64,000 nt of DNA from Burkholderiales bacterium RIFOXYD12_FULL_59_19 (GCA_001771065.1 MESQ01000080.1:60211-124210), one strand, 5' to 3'; positions 41,531 through 51,409 are shown, numbered from the stretch's first letter. Numbers and translations are program-made. The notes: generated by a model not told the origin, from the sequence alone.

Positions 41531-43843
41531 TTAACGGGTGGCGTTGGCGTCAGCGACCGTCAGGGCGGTCATGTTGACAATGCGGCGCACGGTGGTGCTG
41601 GCCGTCAGAATATGCACTGGCTTGGCCGCACCCAGCAGCACCGGACCCACGGCAATGTTGCCGCCGGCAGCCGTTTTGAGCAAGTTGTAGGCAATGTTGG
41701 CGGCGTCAATATTGGGCAGCACCAGCAAGTTGGCGTCACCGTTTAATGTGCTGTTAGGCATCAAATTGGCCCGTAATGCGCCATCCAGCGCCACATCGCC
41801 GTGCATTTCTCCGTCTACGTCCAGCCACGGCGCCTGCGCGCGCAACAGCGCCAGGGTGTCACGCATCTTGATGGCGCTGGGCTGGTTGCTGCTGCCAAAA
41901 CTCGAATGCGACAGCAAGGCGGCTTTGGGCGGAATACCAAAACGCATCATTTCCTCGGCAGCCATCACCGTGATTTCGGCCAGCTGTTCGGCAGTGGGGT
42001 CGTAGTTGACATGGGTATCGACCAAAAACACTTGCCGACCGGGCAGCATCAGACCGTTCATGCAGGCATATGTGTTGACGCCTGCACGCCGACCCACCAC
42101 CTGATCAATGTATTGCAGGTGCACCGAAGTGGTGCCCCAGGTGCCACAAATCAGGCCATCCACGTAACCCTTGTGGAGCAACATGCTGCCAATCAGCGTC
42201 AGCCGGCGACGCATTTCAATCTTGGCCACCTGCGCCGTGATGCCCTTGCGCTCGGTCATGCGGTGGTAGCTTTGCCAGAAGTCGCGGTAGCGCTCGTCCA
42301 GCTCAACGTTGACCACGGCGTAATCCACACCTTCCTTGAGCCGCAAGCCAAACTTGTCAATGCGTTCGGCAATGACTTTGGGGCGGCCAATCAGGGTGGG
42401 CATGGCCAGGCCTTCATCAACCACAATTTGCGCCGCGCGCAGCACGCGTTCTTCTTCGCCCTCGGCAAAAGCCACGCGCTTTTTGAGCGCTTTTTTGGCC
42501 GCGGTAAAGATCGGTTTCATCACCGTGCCCGAGGCATAAACAAAGCTTTGCAGCTTTTCCCGGTAGGCGTCCATGTCGGTGATGGGGCGCAGCGCCACGC
42601 CGCTGTCAAAAGCGGCTTGTGCCACCGCGGGCGCCACCTTCATCATCAGACGCGGGTCAAAGGGCTTGGGAATCAGGTACTCGCGACCAAAGGCCAACGG
42701 TTCACCGGCATAGGCCGCGGCCACCACTTCGCTTTGCTCGGCCTGGGCCAGTTCGGCGATGGCATGTACCGCGGCCATTTCCATTTCGACCGTGATGGTC
42801 GAAGCGCCGGCATCCAGCGCACCGCGAAAAATGTACGGGAAGCACAGAATGTTGTTGATCTGGTTCGGGTAATCAGAGCGTCCGGTGCCAATGATGGCAT
42901 CGTCACGCACGGTCTTAACCTCCTCAGGCGTGATCTCGGGCGTGGGGTTGGCCAGCGCAAAAATGATCGGGTTGGCGGCCATGCGCTTGACCATGTCCGC
43001 CTTCAGCACACCACCGGCCGACAAGCCCAAAAAAACGTCCGCGTTGTCGATCACTTCGCCCAGCTTGCGGGCGTCTGTTTTTTGTGCATAAATGGCTTTG
43101 TCCGGGTCCATCAACTCAAGCCGGCCTTCATACACCACACCGGCGAGATCGGTCACCCAGACGTTTTCGCGGGGGATGCCCAGCTTGACCAGCAAGCCCA
43201 CGCAGGCCAGCGCCGCTGCACCCGCACCTGACGTGACCAGTTTCACGTCTTTGGGCTCTTTGCCTGCCACCTTGAGACCGTTCAGAATGGCCGCGCCCAC
43301 CGTGATGGCGGTGCCATGCTGGTCGTCGTGAAAGACCGGGATCTTCATGCGCTCACGCAATTTGCGCTCAACGTAAAAGCAATCGGGCGCCTTGATGTCT
43401 TCCAGGTTGATGCCGCCAAAGGTCGGCTCCAGCGAGGCAATGATGTCCACCAGCTTGTCAAGGTCGTGCTTTTCGTCGATCTCGATGTCAAAGACATCAA
43501 TTCCGGCGAATTTCTTGAACAACACGGCCTTGCCTTCCATCACCGGTTTGCCCGCCAGCGGCCCGATGTCGCCCAGACCCAGCACCGCAGTACCGTTGGT
43601 CACCACCCCCACCAGGTTGCCCCGACTGGTGTACTTGTAGGCATTGTTGGGGTCTTTGACGATTTCCTCACAGGGAATGGCCACACCGGGTGAATAGGCC
43701 AGCGCCAGGTCATGCTGATTGACCAACTGCTTGGTCGCCGCAATGGCAATCTTGCCCGGGATGGGGTATTGGTGGTACTCCAACGCGGCGCGGCGCAATT
43801 CGGCGCGTTTGTCTTCGGCGGTGGCGGGGGCGGCTTGCGTCAT
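41531..43843 (-). CDS. maeB: NADP-dependent malic enzyme with phosphotransacetylase-like domain
   Basis: A 770-residue two-domain protein. The malic enzyme half (1-430) has '[16 protein letters not shown]', '[20 protein letters not shown]' and '[20 protein letters not shown]', with the NADP site near '[20 protein letters not shown]'. The C-terminal half (about 440-770) resembles phosphate acetyltransferase ('[20 protein letters not shown]', '[20 protein letters not shown]') and is thought to be regulatory, binding acetyl-CoA. It decarboxylates malate to pyruvate with NADPH formation. Confidence 0.95.
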   Translation of the reverse strand: MTQAAPATAEDKRAELRRAALEYHQYPIPGKIAIAATKQLVNQHDLALAYSPGVAIPCEEIVKDPNNAYKYTSRGNLVGVVTNGTAVLGLGDIGPLAGKPVMEGKAVLFKKFAGIDVFDIEIDEKHDLDKLVDIIASLEPTFGGINLEDIKAPDCFYVERKLRERMKIPVFHDDQHGTAITVGAAILNGLKVAGKEPKDVKLVTSGAGAAALACVGLLVKLGIPRENVWVTDLAGVVYEGRLELMDPDKAIYAQKTDARKLGEVIDNADVFLGLSAGGVLKADMVKRMAANPIIFALANPTPEITPEEVKTVRDDAIIGTGRSDYPNQINNILCFPYIFRGALDAGASTITVEMEMAAVHAIAELAQAEQSEVVAAAYAGEPLAFGREYLIPKPFDPRLMMKVAPAVAQAAFDSGVALRPITDMDAYREKLQSFVYASGTVMKPIFTAAKKALKKRVAFAEGEEERVLRAAQIVVDEGLAMPTLIGRPKVIAERIDKFGLRLKEGVDYAVVNVELDERYRDFWQSYHRMTERKGITAQVAKIEMRRRLTLIGSMLLHKGYVDGLICGTWGTTSVHLQYIDQVVGRRAGVNTYACMNGLMLPGRQVFLVDTHVNYDPTAEQLAEITVMAAEEMMRFGIPPKAALLSHSSFGSSNQPSAIKMRDTLALLRAQAPWLDVDGEMHGDVALDGALRANLMPNSTLNGDANLLVLPNIDAANIAYNLLKTAAGGNIAVGPVLLGAAKPVHILTASTTVRRIVNMTALTVADANATR

Positions 43844-43997
43844 GGGGTCTCCTGCTTATATGAACCGGCCCAACAGGGGCGGGGCTTGCGTTTGCACAGG
43901 AGAGAAATTGTATGCCTTGACACATCAGCCATAGCTGAAGCGTTGCTTGCCATGCGGGCGCAGCAGTTTTTACTTTTGCAACGGGCTGCGGCCCAGC

Positions 43998-45173
43998 TCA
44001 CACGACTTGTTTGGCCAACTCGGCGCGGCGAGTGGTTTGCGGACCGCTCAACGCAAAGCCTTTCACGGCGTGATCGGTATCGGTAAACAACCAGACACCG
44101 GGTTCACTTTGCGCCCACTGGCCCGCCGTGCCAGGCGCAGCCGGCGCCACCACCAGCGGCAAGGCCGGGGTCTTGATGGCCACCGGCATCAGCGGAAACT
44201 GCACCGGGGTCGGCTGGCCCGCCAGCGTGGCGGCCAGCGCTTTGCCAGCGTGAATGATGGGCATGACGTAGGGTAGCGTGCGGCCGTTGGCGTACTGGGC
44301 GCCGTCACCCAGCGCATACACGTTGGCGGCGCTGGTCTGCAAATGGGCATCCACCACAATGCCACGCTCACACACCAGACCCGCCGCTTGTGCCAGGCTC
44401 AGGTCAGCACGCAAGCCAATGGCGCTGAGCACCACATCGGCCACCAGCACCTCACCGTTGGCCAAGTGCACTTTCAAGGCGCCACCGGCCTCAGTCTGGT
44501 GATCAACCCGCTGCACCGTGGTACCAAAGTGCCAGACCACGCCGTGATTGGCCAGCGCTTCACGCAATTCATCGCTCAGGCCAGGTGGCAGCAGCGCGGC
44601 TATCGGGCTGGCAGACGGATCAACCACCGTCACCTCAAAGTCTGAGCCCATCAAATCATTGGCAAATTCACAGCCAATCAGGCCGGCGCCCATGATCACG
44701 ATGCGTTTTTTGAGGTCAATGCCGCCGTCAGCAGCGGCACTGTTGACGCTCATCAGACGGGCATGAAACTCTGAAAAGTCCTGCAACGCGTTAACTGACA
44801 GCACCGCACTGGCGGCATCACCGGACATGGGGATACGGATCGGCTGGGCGCCAGTCGCCAGCACCAGTTTGGCATAAGCAAACTCGCCTGCGCTGGTGTG
44901 GACGGTTTGGCGAACGGTGTCGATGGCGGTGACGCGGGTGTGCGCGTGCAACGTGATGTTCTGGCTTGCCGCCATGCTGGCTGCGGGCGTGGTCACCAAC
45001 TGCGCTGGGCCGCGCTTTTGGGCGAAGGCATTGGACAGCGACGGCTTGGCATAAAAGTCGCCGCTGTCGGCCGTGATCAACAGCACCGGCGTGGTTTTGT
45101 CCAGCTTGCGCAGCTCACGCGCGGTGCTCCAGCCAGCCAGCCCGGCGCCAATGATGATGATGGGGTTTTGCAT
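43998..45173 (-). CDS. Rubredoxin reductase, FAD-dependent
   Basis: A 391-residue flavoprotein from the ATG at 45173. FAD motif 'NPIIIIGAGLAGWSTARELR', NAD(P)H motif 'RIVIMGAGLIGCEFANDLMG' and C-terminal 'NVYALGDGAQYA'. Same family as the reductase half of the fusion at 21838. It follows the rubredoxin and rubrerythrin genes on the same strand, so it probably feeds electrons through rubredoxin to rubrerythrin. The 91-bp gap to rubredoxin holds a duplicated hairpin repeat. Confidence 0.9.
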   Translation of the reverse strand: MQNPIIIIGAGLAGWSTARELRKLDKTTPVLLITADSGDFYAKPSLSNAFAQKRGPAQLVTTPAASMAASQNITLHAHTRVTAIDTVRQTVHTSAGEFAYAKLVLATGAQPIRIPMSGDAASAVLSVNALQDFSEFHARLMSVNSAAADGGIDLKKRIVIMGAGLIGCEFANDLMGSDFEVTVVDPSASPIAALLPPGLSDELREALANHGVVWHFGTTVQRVDHQTEAGGALKVHLANGEVLVADVVLSAIGLRADLSLAQAAGLVCERGIVVDAHLQTSAANVYALGDGAQYANGRTLPYVMPIIHAGKALAATLAGQPTPVQFPLMPVAIKTPALPLVVAPAAPGTAGQWAQSEPGVWLFTDTDHAVKGFALSGPQTTRRAELAKQVV

Positions 45174-45186
45174 GGTGTTATTCCAG

Positions 45187-45261
45187 TTGAGGACAGAGCT
45201 AAAGGTCTGTCCCGCAAGGTCAATATTTGTTGAGGACAGAGCTAAAGGTCTGTCCCGCAAG
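45187..45261. repeat. Two 32-bp direct repeats, each a hairpin
   Basis: The same 32-bp unit begins TTGAGGACAGAGCTAAAGGT at 45187 and 45230 (43-bp period). Each contains GGACAGA-8 nt-TCTGTCC. They sit between the rubredoxin and reductase genes of one operon and could slow or stop transcription or protect an mRNA end. Confidence 0.8.
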
Positions 45262-45264
45262 ATC

Positions 45265-45429
45265 TCAGATTTCAACCATTTCAAAGTCGGCCTTGGCGAC
45301 GCCGCAGTCGGGGCAGGCCCAGCTCTCGGGCACGTCAGCCCATTGGGTGCCGGGGGCGATGCCGTCTTCGGGGCGGCCAGCGGCCTCGTCATAGATAAAG
45401 CCGCAAACGACGCACATATATGATTTCAT
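45265..45429 (-). CDS. Rubredoxin
   Basis: A 54-residue protein, the standard length of a free rubredoxin. Iron-binding pairs are '[15 protein letters not shown]' and '[14 protein letters not shown]' (Cys6, 9, 39, 42). It is an electron carrier between the reductase downstream and a partner such as rubrerythrin encoded 48 bp upstream. Confidence 0.95.
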   Translation of the reverse strand: MKSYMCVVCGFIYDEAAGRPEDGIAPGTQWADVPESWACPDCGVAKADFEMVEI

Positions 45430-45476
45430 GGTGTTTTTCCAGTTTGAATTGAGTTGGGTCGTGGGTTGGTGCAGAC

Positions 45477-45959
45477 TCAGGCAGTCACTTTGGCCAATTG
45501 GGCCTTGTAGTGGTTGGCGTGGCGCTCTTCCACTTTGGCCAGCGCGGCAAAGCGTTTTTGCGCCTTTTCCAGCGTGGCCTTGAACTGGGCCGCGTGCACT
45601 TTGCTTTCTTCAATCTGCTCGTCCATCTCAGAAATAGCCGCAGCATGGCCCTCGGCCTCGGCGGTGGCACGAAAACCTGGGTACATCTCGGTGTACTCGT
45701 AGGTTTCGCCGTCAATCGCAATCTGCAAGGCCTTGGCCGGAGTCATGCTGGCTTTGGGGTAAAGCAGGTCAAGGTGACCAAAGGCGTGCATCACTTCCTG
45801 ATCGGCCGTTTCTTCAAAGATGCGGGCAGTGTCTTCGTCGCCCATTTCACGGGCCAGCTTGGCAAAGTAGCGGTACTTGATGTGCGCCATGGATTCGCCA
45901 GCAAAGGCAGATTCCAGATTGGCCATGGTCTTGATTTCGGGGCGGGTATTCGCAGTCAT
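45477..45959 (-). CDS. Rubrerythrin (diiron domain only)
   Basis: A 160-residue protein preceded by a strong AGGAGG site. The ferritin-like diiron ligands are visible: '[20 protein letters not shown]', '[14 protein letters not shown]' and '[20 protein letters not shown]' with 'VEERHANHY'. The C-terminal rubredoxin domain of classical rubrerythrin is missing; the separate rubredoxin gene just downstream may replace it. Rubrerythrins reduce hydrogen peroxide to water. Confidence 0.92.
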   Translation of the reverse strand: MTANTRPEIKTMANLESAFAGESMAHIKYRYFAKLAREMGDEDTARIFEETADQEVMHAFGHLDLLYPKASMTPAKALQIAIDGETYEYTEMYPGFRATAEAEGHAAAISEMDEQIEESKVHAAQFKATLEKAQKRFAALAKVEERHANHYKAQLAKVTA

Positions 45960-46069
45960 GATGACCTCCTGAGGTTTAAAACAATTTACTGATAGAACGT
46001 TTCGATCAGCGCAGGACGAATGTTAGTCTCGATCTATCTATTTGACCAATTGACATTTGCTAATTCATT

Positions 46070-46082
46070 GATAGTCGCTATC
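46070..46082. promoter_or_regulatory. GATAG-3-CTATC palindrome upstream of rubrerythrin
   Basis: A short perfect inverted repeat about 110 bp before the rubrerythrin start, within an AT-rich promoter region. A role in peroxide-responsive control is possible but the spacing does not match the classical OxyR site. Confidence 0.35.
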
Positions 46083-46250
46083 GAGAGAACACTTTGATTG
46101 CCATGGCAACCCGATGGCCTGACGACCAAGGCTTCATCCCAAGCCCGTGGTGCGCGCTTGGGGATGTTACGACGCGATGTGCCCGGCGCAGTCCGCCTGG
46201 CGACTCCATGAAGCCATGGCCACAGGCGAGTTTTGACAAGCCGCGGTGCG

Positions 46251-46700
46251 TCAGTCGCGGCCGTGGCCGTTTTTGAATTTGCCGTTTCCCCGGCGTTCGT
46301 CATCATGGCGATCGCCACGGCGGCTATCGCGGCGATCCTCCCGGCGTCTCGCGTCGCCGTCATACCGCGGGGCATAAACATCACGGTACCAGCCGTCCTG
46401 GACAAAGAAAACGGGTTGGCCGCAAGCGTTGTAACGACGGCAATGTTTGTCCCATTTTTTCTCATGGCCCGGTGGCACACGCAGGTAAATGGGTTGGCGC
46501 ATCACGTTGACCGGCCGTGGCTCAATGATGACGGGTTGGGAGTAAATCAGCACTGGCGCAGGCACCCGGCCGATATCGATACGGCCATAAAAACCAGGCT
46601 CGGAAATGTTGACTGAAACCCCCACATCGGCCGCAGACGCTGCGGTGTGCAGCGCGAATGCGACCAGCGCGAAACCCAGACATTTTGTTGAATTGTTCAT
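46251..46700 (-). CDS. Secreted hypothetical protein with Arg/Asp-rich tail
   Basis: A 149-residue protein with signal peptide 'KCLGFALVAFALHTAASAA'. The mature part has a Pro/Val-rich stretch ('RVPAPVLIYSQPVIIEPRPV') and 'PPGHEKKWDKHCRRYNACGQ' with 'PVYFVQ'-like sequence, a layout common in small betaproteobacterial envelope proteins. The last 35 residues are almost only Arg, Asp, Gly and Glu. Function unknown. Confidence 0.75.
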   Translation of the reverse strand: MNNSTKCLGFALVAFALHTAASAADVGVSVNISEPGFYGRIDIGRVPAPVLIYSQPVIIEPRPVNVMRQPIYLRVPPGHEKKWDKHCRRYNACGQPVFFVQDGWYRDVYAPRYDGDARRREDRRDSRRGDRHDDERRGNGKFKNGHGRD

Positions 46701-46787
46701 CAATTCATTCTAGGAAGCGAGACCCGCGTAGCGGGTAAGCGGATGTAAATGTCCGGCCGGTCCGCCCGGCGCTGCTGTCCGCCTGGA

Positions 46788-48173
46788 TTACACCTGCGGC
46801 AGCAAAAAACGCCGCTCCCAGGCGCTGATTTCGCTCTGAAAACTGGTCCATTCAAGCGCCTTGACCGCGCAATAGCCTGTTACAAAACTGTCACCAAAAA
46901 GTGCCCGTGCTGTGGCGCTGTACTGCATTTTTTGCAAGGCCTCTTCCATGCTGCGCGGCAGGCTATGGGCCGAGTCATAACCATTGCCAGTTAAAGGCGC
47001 AGAGGGCGCCAGCTGCGCCTGCAGGCCCTTGAGCCCGGCCGCGAGCGAGGCCGCCATGGCCAGATAGGGGTTGGCGTCGGCGCCGGCCACTCGGTTTTCA
47101 ACCCGGCGCGCCGCCGGCCCACTGGCCGGTACACGCAGCCCGGTGGTGCGGTTGTCATAGCCCCACTGCAGGTTCACCGGGGCCTGGCTGCCAGACACGT
47201 AACGCCGGTATGCGTTGACGTTGGGTGCCAGCATCAGCATCAGCTCGGGCAGAAAAGTTTGCAGCCCGGCGATGAAATGACCCAGGCGCGGGCTCTCGCT
47301 GCCATCTGGCAAACTGAACACGTTGTCGCCCTTTGCGTCGACCACGCTGATGTGCAAGTGCATGGAACTGCCGGCGCTGGCGGCGATGGGTTTGGCCATG
47401 AAGACGGCATTGAGCCCGTGTTTCAGCGCAATTTCACGCGCGGCGTACTTGAACAAAAAGGCCTGGTCTGCCACCGCCACCGCATCGCCGTGCAGCAAGT
47501 TGATCTCGTATTGCGTGGCGCCCACCTCGTGGATCCAGGTGTCGGTAGCAATACCCAGCGTGCGGCAGGCGTCGCGAAATTCGTTCCAGAACGGCGCCAG
47601 TTCATTCAGCATGTTGAGGCTGAACGCGCTTTGGCCCACCTCGGCGCGGCCACCGCGCACCACGGGCGCCAGCAAGGGCTGCGCCGGGTCGGCGTTGGGT
47701 GCGGTCAGATAAAACTCGATCTCCGGCGCCACCACCGGCCGCAACCCCAGGGCCGCGTACTGGATCAGGACACCTTTCAGGATGCTGCGCGGGGCAAACT
47801 GGCACAAGCTGCCGTCAAGCTCCAGGCAGTCATGGATCGTCACCACACGCGGCACGTTGGCCCAAGGTGCGAGCGCCACCGTGGGGTAGTCGGGCAGCAG
47901 CCGCACGTCGGGATCAGAGTCGGGAAAGACCGGGTTGTAGGAATAATCACCCGTGACCGCTTGCATCGGAATGGCCTGGCAAATGCGCAATTCGCCGCCG
48001 GCCAGAAAACTCTCGGCGGGCATGAGCTTGCCGCGCGGGTAACCTGAAATATCGGGAAAGATGCACTCCACATCGCGCACGCCGTGCTGACCAAAGAATG
48101 CGCGAAGCGCTTCAGGCGGACGGGATGGCGTTGCTAACGCTGATGAATCAGCCAGCTGAGCGGTGTCGGACAT
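46788..48173 (-). CDS. Glutamine synthetase family protein (gamma-glutamyl-polyamine synthetase-like)
   Basis: A 461-residue protein of the GS fold. N-terminal beta-Grasp part contains 'DVECIFPDISGYPRGKLMPA'; the catalytic domain shows 'PVVAPEIEFYLTAPN' (metal Glu), 'EVGATQYEINLLHGDAV', 'SAGSSMHLHISV' and 'NRVAGADANPYLAMAASLAA'. The relation to PuuA suggests ligation of glutamate to putrescine or another amine, ATP-dependent. No other puu genes are adjacent. The substrate remains inferred. Confidence 0.85.
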   Translation of the reverse strand: MSDTAQLADSSALATPSRPPEALRAFFGQHGVRDVECIFPDISGYPRGKLMPAESFLAGGELRICQAIPMQAVTGDYSYNPVFPDSDPDVRLLPDYPTVALAPWANVPRVVTIHDCLELDGSLCQFAPRSILKGVLIQYAALGLRPVVAPEIEFYLTAPNADPAQPLLAPVVRGGRAEVGQSAFSLNMLNELAPFWNEFRDACRTLGIATDTWIHEVGATQYEINLLHGDAVAVADQAFLFKYAAREIALKHGLNAVFMAKPIAASAGSSMHLHISVVDAKGDNVFSLPDGSESPRLGHFIAGLQTFLPELMLMLAPNVNAYRRYVSGSQAPVNLQWGYDNRTTGLRVPASGPAARRVENRVAGADANPYLAMAASLAAGLKGLQAQLAPSAPLTGNGYDSAHSLPRSMEEALQKMQYSATARALFGDSFVTGYCAVKALEWTSFQSEISAWERRFLLPQV

Positions 48174-48281
48174 GGGGCAAAACGCAAAGTAAAGGTGCGC
48201 CAGTTTAAGCCCGCCGTCGGATCACGCTTGCCAGCACCCGGGGCGAGACACACCGCCCAGGTTTTGGCTCAACCCCTTCTT

Positions 48282-48638
48282 TTACTGTGCAACGCTGGTC
48301 ATGAACTGGCTGTTGCCAGTCATGTTGCCAGCCAACTGCACGTCAACACCCATGGCGGGCGCGTCTTGGGTGGTACGGCCAAAACCACGGCTGGCAAGCT
48401 CGGTTTGCATGGCTTTGACCCGGGCCAGATCTTGCGGGCTGCCGCTGCGGCGGTATTGCGCCTGGGCCTGGTGCGTGAACTTGATCAAGGTAGCGACCTC
48501 ATGCGACATGATCGGGGCTACCGGGTTGCGCACTGCCGCCTGAACCACAGGCGTTTGTGCTGCGGGCGCGTTTTGCGCCAATACGTTGCCAGCGGCCAGT
48601 GCGCAAACCAAGGCCAGCAGTGAATAAGATTTGTTCAT
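48282..48638 (-). CDS. Small secreted hypothetical protein
   Basis: A 118-residue protein from the ATG at 48638 with signal peptide 'YSLLALVCALAAGNVLAQ'. The mature part is Ala/Gln-rich with 'LARVKAMQTELASRGFGR' and ends 'NSQFMTSVAQ'. I do not recognise a family. Confidence 0.65.
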   Translation of the reverse strand: MNKSYSLLALVCALAAGNVLAQNAPAAQTPVVQAAVRNPVAPIMSHEVATLIKFTHQAQAQYRRSGSPQDLARVKAMQTELASRGFGRTTQDAPAMGVDVQLAGNMTGNSQFMTSVAQ

Positions 48639-48896
48639 GAAAAGACTCCAAAAAAGGTGAATAAAACACAAGGGGCCTACGAAAAAAACCCCGATTTGTG
48701 TTGACATGGCTCGAAGATACCCCAGCTTTTTTGCAGTTTTGCGTCAAACGTAACGCCTGGCCCGCTGCCGTGACATCCGTTACAACTACTTGCGAATGGC
48801 CTTGATTTGTTTACAAATTCCGCCGTTTTTCTGCCACACACCTGAACAGTGGCAACCACTGGGCACGGCTGGGTCAGTGCCGCTGGCGTGAACAAT

Positions 48897-49290
48897 CAGC
48901 ACGTTGTCAGGTGTTCGGCGTCAAACCGCATCAGCCCCCCACTGCGCGCCTTCAGGCGGGTCACCTCGGTTGGGCTGGGTGCGAAATGACGCCCAGGTGT
49001 TTTGCTCCAGCGGGTTCGGTGTGGCCAGCAGGGCCAGCGCCAGGATGGTGTTGGTAATTTTTTCAACATACTGTCCGGCGCCGCCCTGCACCGTCCACCA
49101 CTGGGGCCGGTTGGTGATTTGAAGCAAACCGTGGTTGTGGCAAAACGCACCATGGTCACCACTGGGAACTGCGGCATCTGGGCCATGTCGCATCCACCGT
49201 ATGGGTGTGGCCGCCAAGGTAGTTACCGGCCTCGAACAGGCTCACCAAGCCAGAAATTCCCGAACCCACGATGGCAACTTTCAACGACAC
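48897..49290 (-). pseudogene. Eroded FAD-dependent amine-oxidase-like gene (COG2907 type)
   Basis: The start reads 'LKVAIVGSGISGLVSLFEAG' then 'NYLGGHTHTVDATW', the FAD-binding N-terminus with an internal deletion (the usual 'AAWLL...HEVT' between GISGL and LFEAG is missing). A frame change follows, and the conserved 'FCHNHGLLQITNRPQWWTVQ' region comes right after, then degenerate sequence with more frame changes. About 400 bp remain of a gene normally some 1.3 kb long. Confidence 0.75.
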
Positions 49291-49406
49291 GTTTATTCCA
49301 CTAGACTATAAATGCTATTTAAATACTGATTGGTCATAATTTAACTTGATCGTATTATTGCGGCCGAATATTTCACTTTTCGCAAACCAAAGGCAACGAT
49401 TCCCAT

Positions 49407-50030
49407 ATGGTTACTCGCAACGGCCTCAGGGTCTCTTTCAAGGCACAAATGCTGCAGGCGCGCGAAGAGGCCATCATCCAGACGGTCAACCATTTGCTGG
49501 CCAGCAAGGGCTTTGAGGCCATGACCGTCGATGAAGTGGCGGCCGACGTGGGCATTGCCAAAGCCAGCCTGTACAAGCACTTTCCCAGCAAGGAAGACCT
49601 GGCTGCCGCCGCCATGGTGAGCGTGATGCGCCGGGCTCAGGCGTTTTTGGACAGCTTGGCTGAGGAGGCGGCCCCCATGGACAACTTGCGCGCCGTCGTG
49701 GCCTGGACCATGGGCCTCAAGCTCGCTGGCGAAATGCCGTCGCTACCGAGCCAGAATTCCAGCCTGCGCGCGGCCCTGATCAGCAACGCCGACTACATGG
49801 ACGGTCTGATCGAGATCAATGATCGGCTCGGCGCCTGGATTGAGGCGGCACAAAAGCAGGGCAGCCTCAACCCCAAACTGCCCGCCATTGCCGTGCTCTA
49901 CACCTTGTACGCCCGCGCCTGTGACCCAGTGCTGGAGTTCCTGAAAATGAGCGAGTTGCACAGTGACAAAGAAATCATCGAACTGGTCATGAGCACCTGT
50001 TTTGAAGGCCTGAATACACGGCCAGGTTGA
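49407..50030 (+). CDS. TetR-family transcriptional regulator
   Basis: A 207-residue regulator. The HTH is 'AIIQTVNHLLASKGFEAMTV' followed by 'DEVAADVGIAKASLYKHFPS', the standard TetR DNA-binding domain; the C-terminal half would bind a ligand. It lies 73 bp upstream of a GST gene on the same strand. The AT-rich region before it contains the likely operator but I see no clear palindrome. Confidence 0.9.
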   Translation: MVTRNGLRVSFKAQMLQAREEAIIQTVNHLLASKGFEAMTVDEVAADVGIAKASLYKHFPSKEDLAAAAMVSVMRRAQAFLDSLAEEAAPMDNLRAVVAWTMGLKLAGEMPSLPSQNSSLRAALISNADYMDGLIEINDRLGAWIEAAQKQGSLNPKLPAIAVLYTLYARACDPVLEFLKMSELHSDKEIIELVMSTCFEGLNTRPG

Positions 50031-50103
50031 TGACAAGCCCCCGGACACTCCCCATGATGAAGCTCGACACCACCGCCGCACCCAACAACAGAAGCGTCTG
50101 ACC

Positions 50104-50724
50104 ATGAAACTCTACGTAGCACAACACGCACCCAACCCGCGCCGGGTGACCATGTTCATGATGGAGAAAAACATCACCAACATCGACCTGGTGTATGTGG
50201 ACCTGAATGCGCTGGAGCACAAGAACGAGGCTTACCGTGCCAAGAGCCCGCTTGCCACGGTGCCCGCGCTTGAGCTGGACGACGGCCGTGTACTGACCGA
50301 AACGCGCGCCATTTGCAGCTACCTGGAAGGCTTACACCCCGAACCCAATCTGATGGGCCTTGACTTCGAGGAACGTGCCTTCATTGAAATGGCCGACCGG
50401 CGCGTGGAGTGGTCGCTGCTGCTTGGCATTGCCAACAGCGTGCGCCACACGCACCCCGGACTGGCGGTGCTGGAACAGCCCCAGTTTGTCGACTTTGGGC
50501 ACGCACAGGCCAAAAAAGTCATCGAGATGGCGCAATGGTTTGACCATGTGCTGGCGCAACAGCCCTGGATGGCCGGAGAACGCTTTAGCATTGCCGACAT
50601 CACGGCGTTTTGTGCCATTGAATTTGCCAAACTCATGAAATTCAAGCCCGCCGCCTATGGTATGCCCGCCTTGCAGGCCTGGCGCGACCGCATGGCGGAG
50701 CGGCCCAGCGCCCGCGTCCGCTAA
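50104..50724 (+). CDS. Glutathione S-transferase family protein
   Basis: A 206-residue GST. The thioredoxin-like domain begins 'MKLYVAQHAPNPRRVTMFMM' and includes 'SPLATVPALELDDGRVLTET' and 'RAICSYLEGLHPEPNLMG' (glutathione site); the C-terminal helices contain 'WMAGERFSIADITAFCAIEF'. The usual catalytic Ser/Cys near residue 10 is replaced by Ala/Pro, so the activation residue is unclear. Probably controlled by the TetR regulator upstream. Confidence 0.88.
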   Translation: MKLYVAQHAPNPRRVTMFMMEKNITNIDLVYVDLNALEHKNEAYRAKSPLATVPALELDDGRVLTETRAICSYLEGLHPEPNLMGLDFEERAFIEMADRRVEWSLLLGIANSVRHTHPGLAVLEQPQFVDFGHAQAKKVIEMAQWFDHVLAQQPWMAGERFSIADITAFCAIEFAKLMKFKPAAYGMPALQAWRDRMAERPSARVR

Positions 50725-50738
50725 AAACGATTTCGGGT

Positions 50739-51302
50739 TCAGTGCTGCCCCAGCAAGGCCCACAAACCCAGCCCCATAAAAATCGCAGCCGACACAAGGT
50801 GCACCACGCGTAGCGGCACCAGCCGCGTCATGCGCTCGCCCAGCCAGACCACCGGCGCATTGGCCAGCATCATGCCCAGTGTGGTGCCGGCCACCACCAT
50901 CACCGTGCTGGTGTATTGGGCCGCCAACATGATGGTGGCCACCTGGGTTTTGTCACCCATCTCTGCCAAAAAAAAGGCCACCACGGTGGTGCCAAAGACG
51001 CCCAGGCGCGGCGGTTTGCCCGCCTCTTCGTCGTCGAGCTTGTCGGGAATCAGCATCCACAGCGCCATGGCAATAAAAGAAGCACCCAGCACCCAGCGCA
51101 ACACGTCGGGCCCGAGCACGGTGGTCACCCAGGCCCCGGCGGCGCCGGCCAACGCATGGTTGGCGAGTGTGGCGACCAAAATACCCATCACAATGGGCCA
51201 GGGCTTGCGAAAGCGCAGCGCCAGCACCAAGGCCAGCAATTGGGTTTTGTCGCCCATTTCGGCCAGGGCAACAATGCCGGTAGAAATCAAAAATGCATCC
51301 AT
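50739..51302 (-). CDS. GDT1/UPF0016-family cation exporter (manganese-type)
   Basis: A 187-residue membrane protein from the ATG at 51302 with six helices in two repeats. Each repeat carries the family motif: 'GIVALAEMGDKTQLLALVLA' and 'AFFLAEMGDKTQVATIMLAA' (E-x-G-D-K-T). Bacterial relatives export Mn2+. I looked for a manganese riboswitch (yybP-ykoY) in the 5' region and could not make one out. Confidence 0.9.
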   Translation of the reverse strand: MDAFLISTGIVALAEMGDKTQLLALVLALRFRKPWPIVMGILVATLANHALAGAAGAWVTTVLGPDVLRWVLGASFIAMALWMLIPDKLDDEEAGKPPRLGVFGTTVVAFFLAEMGDKTQVATIMLAAQYTSTVMVVAGTTLGMMLANAPVVWLGERMTRLVPLRVVHLVSAAIFMGLGLWALLGQH

Positions 51303-51389
51303 GTGAACGATGGTAATCGAAGCACAGGCCAACCTTCGAGGCGCGGCTACAGCCACTTTGCACAATCATGGGTCGCCAGCCCTTGTTCA

Positions 51390-51406
51390 GGCATGTTATT
51401 TGCTTT
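51390..51406 (+). promoter_or_regulatory. Possible sigma-54 promoter of amtB
   Basis: AGGCATGTTATTTGCTT has GG and GC exactly 10 bp apart (51390-51391, 51402-51403) and TTGC at -12. It lies about 75 bp before the amtB start, as expected for nitrogen control. The match is partial (AGGCATG for TGGCACG). Confidence 0.5.
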
Positions 51407-51409
51407 AAG

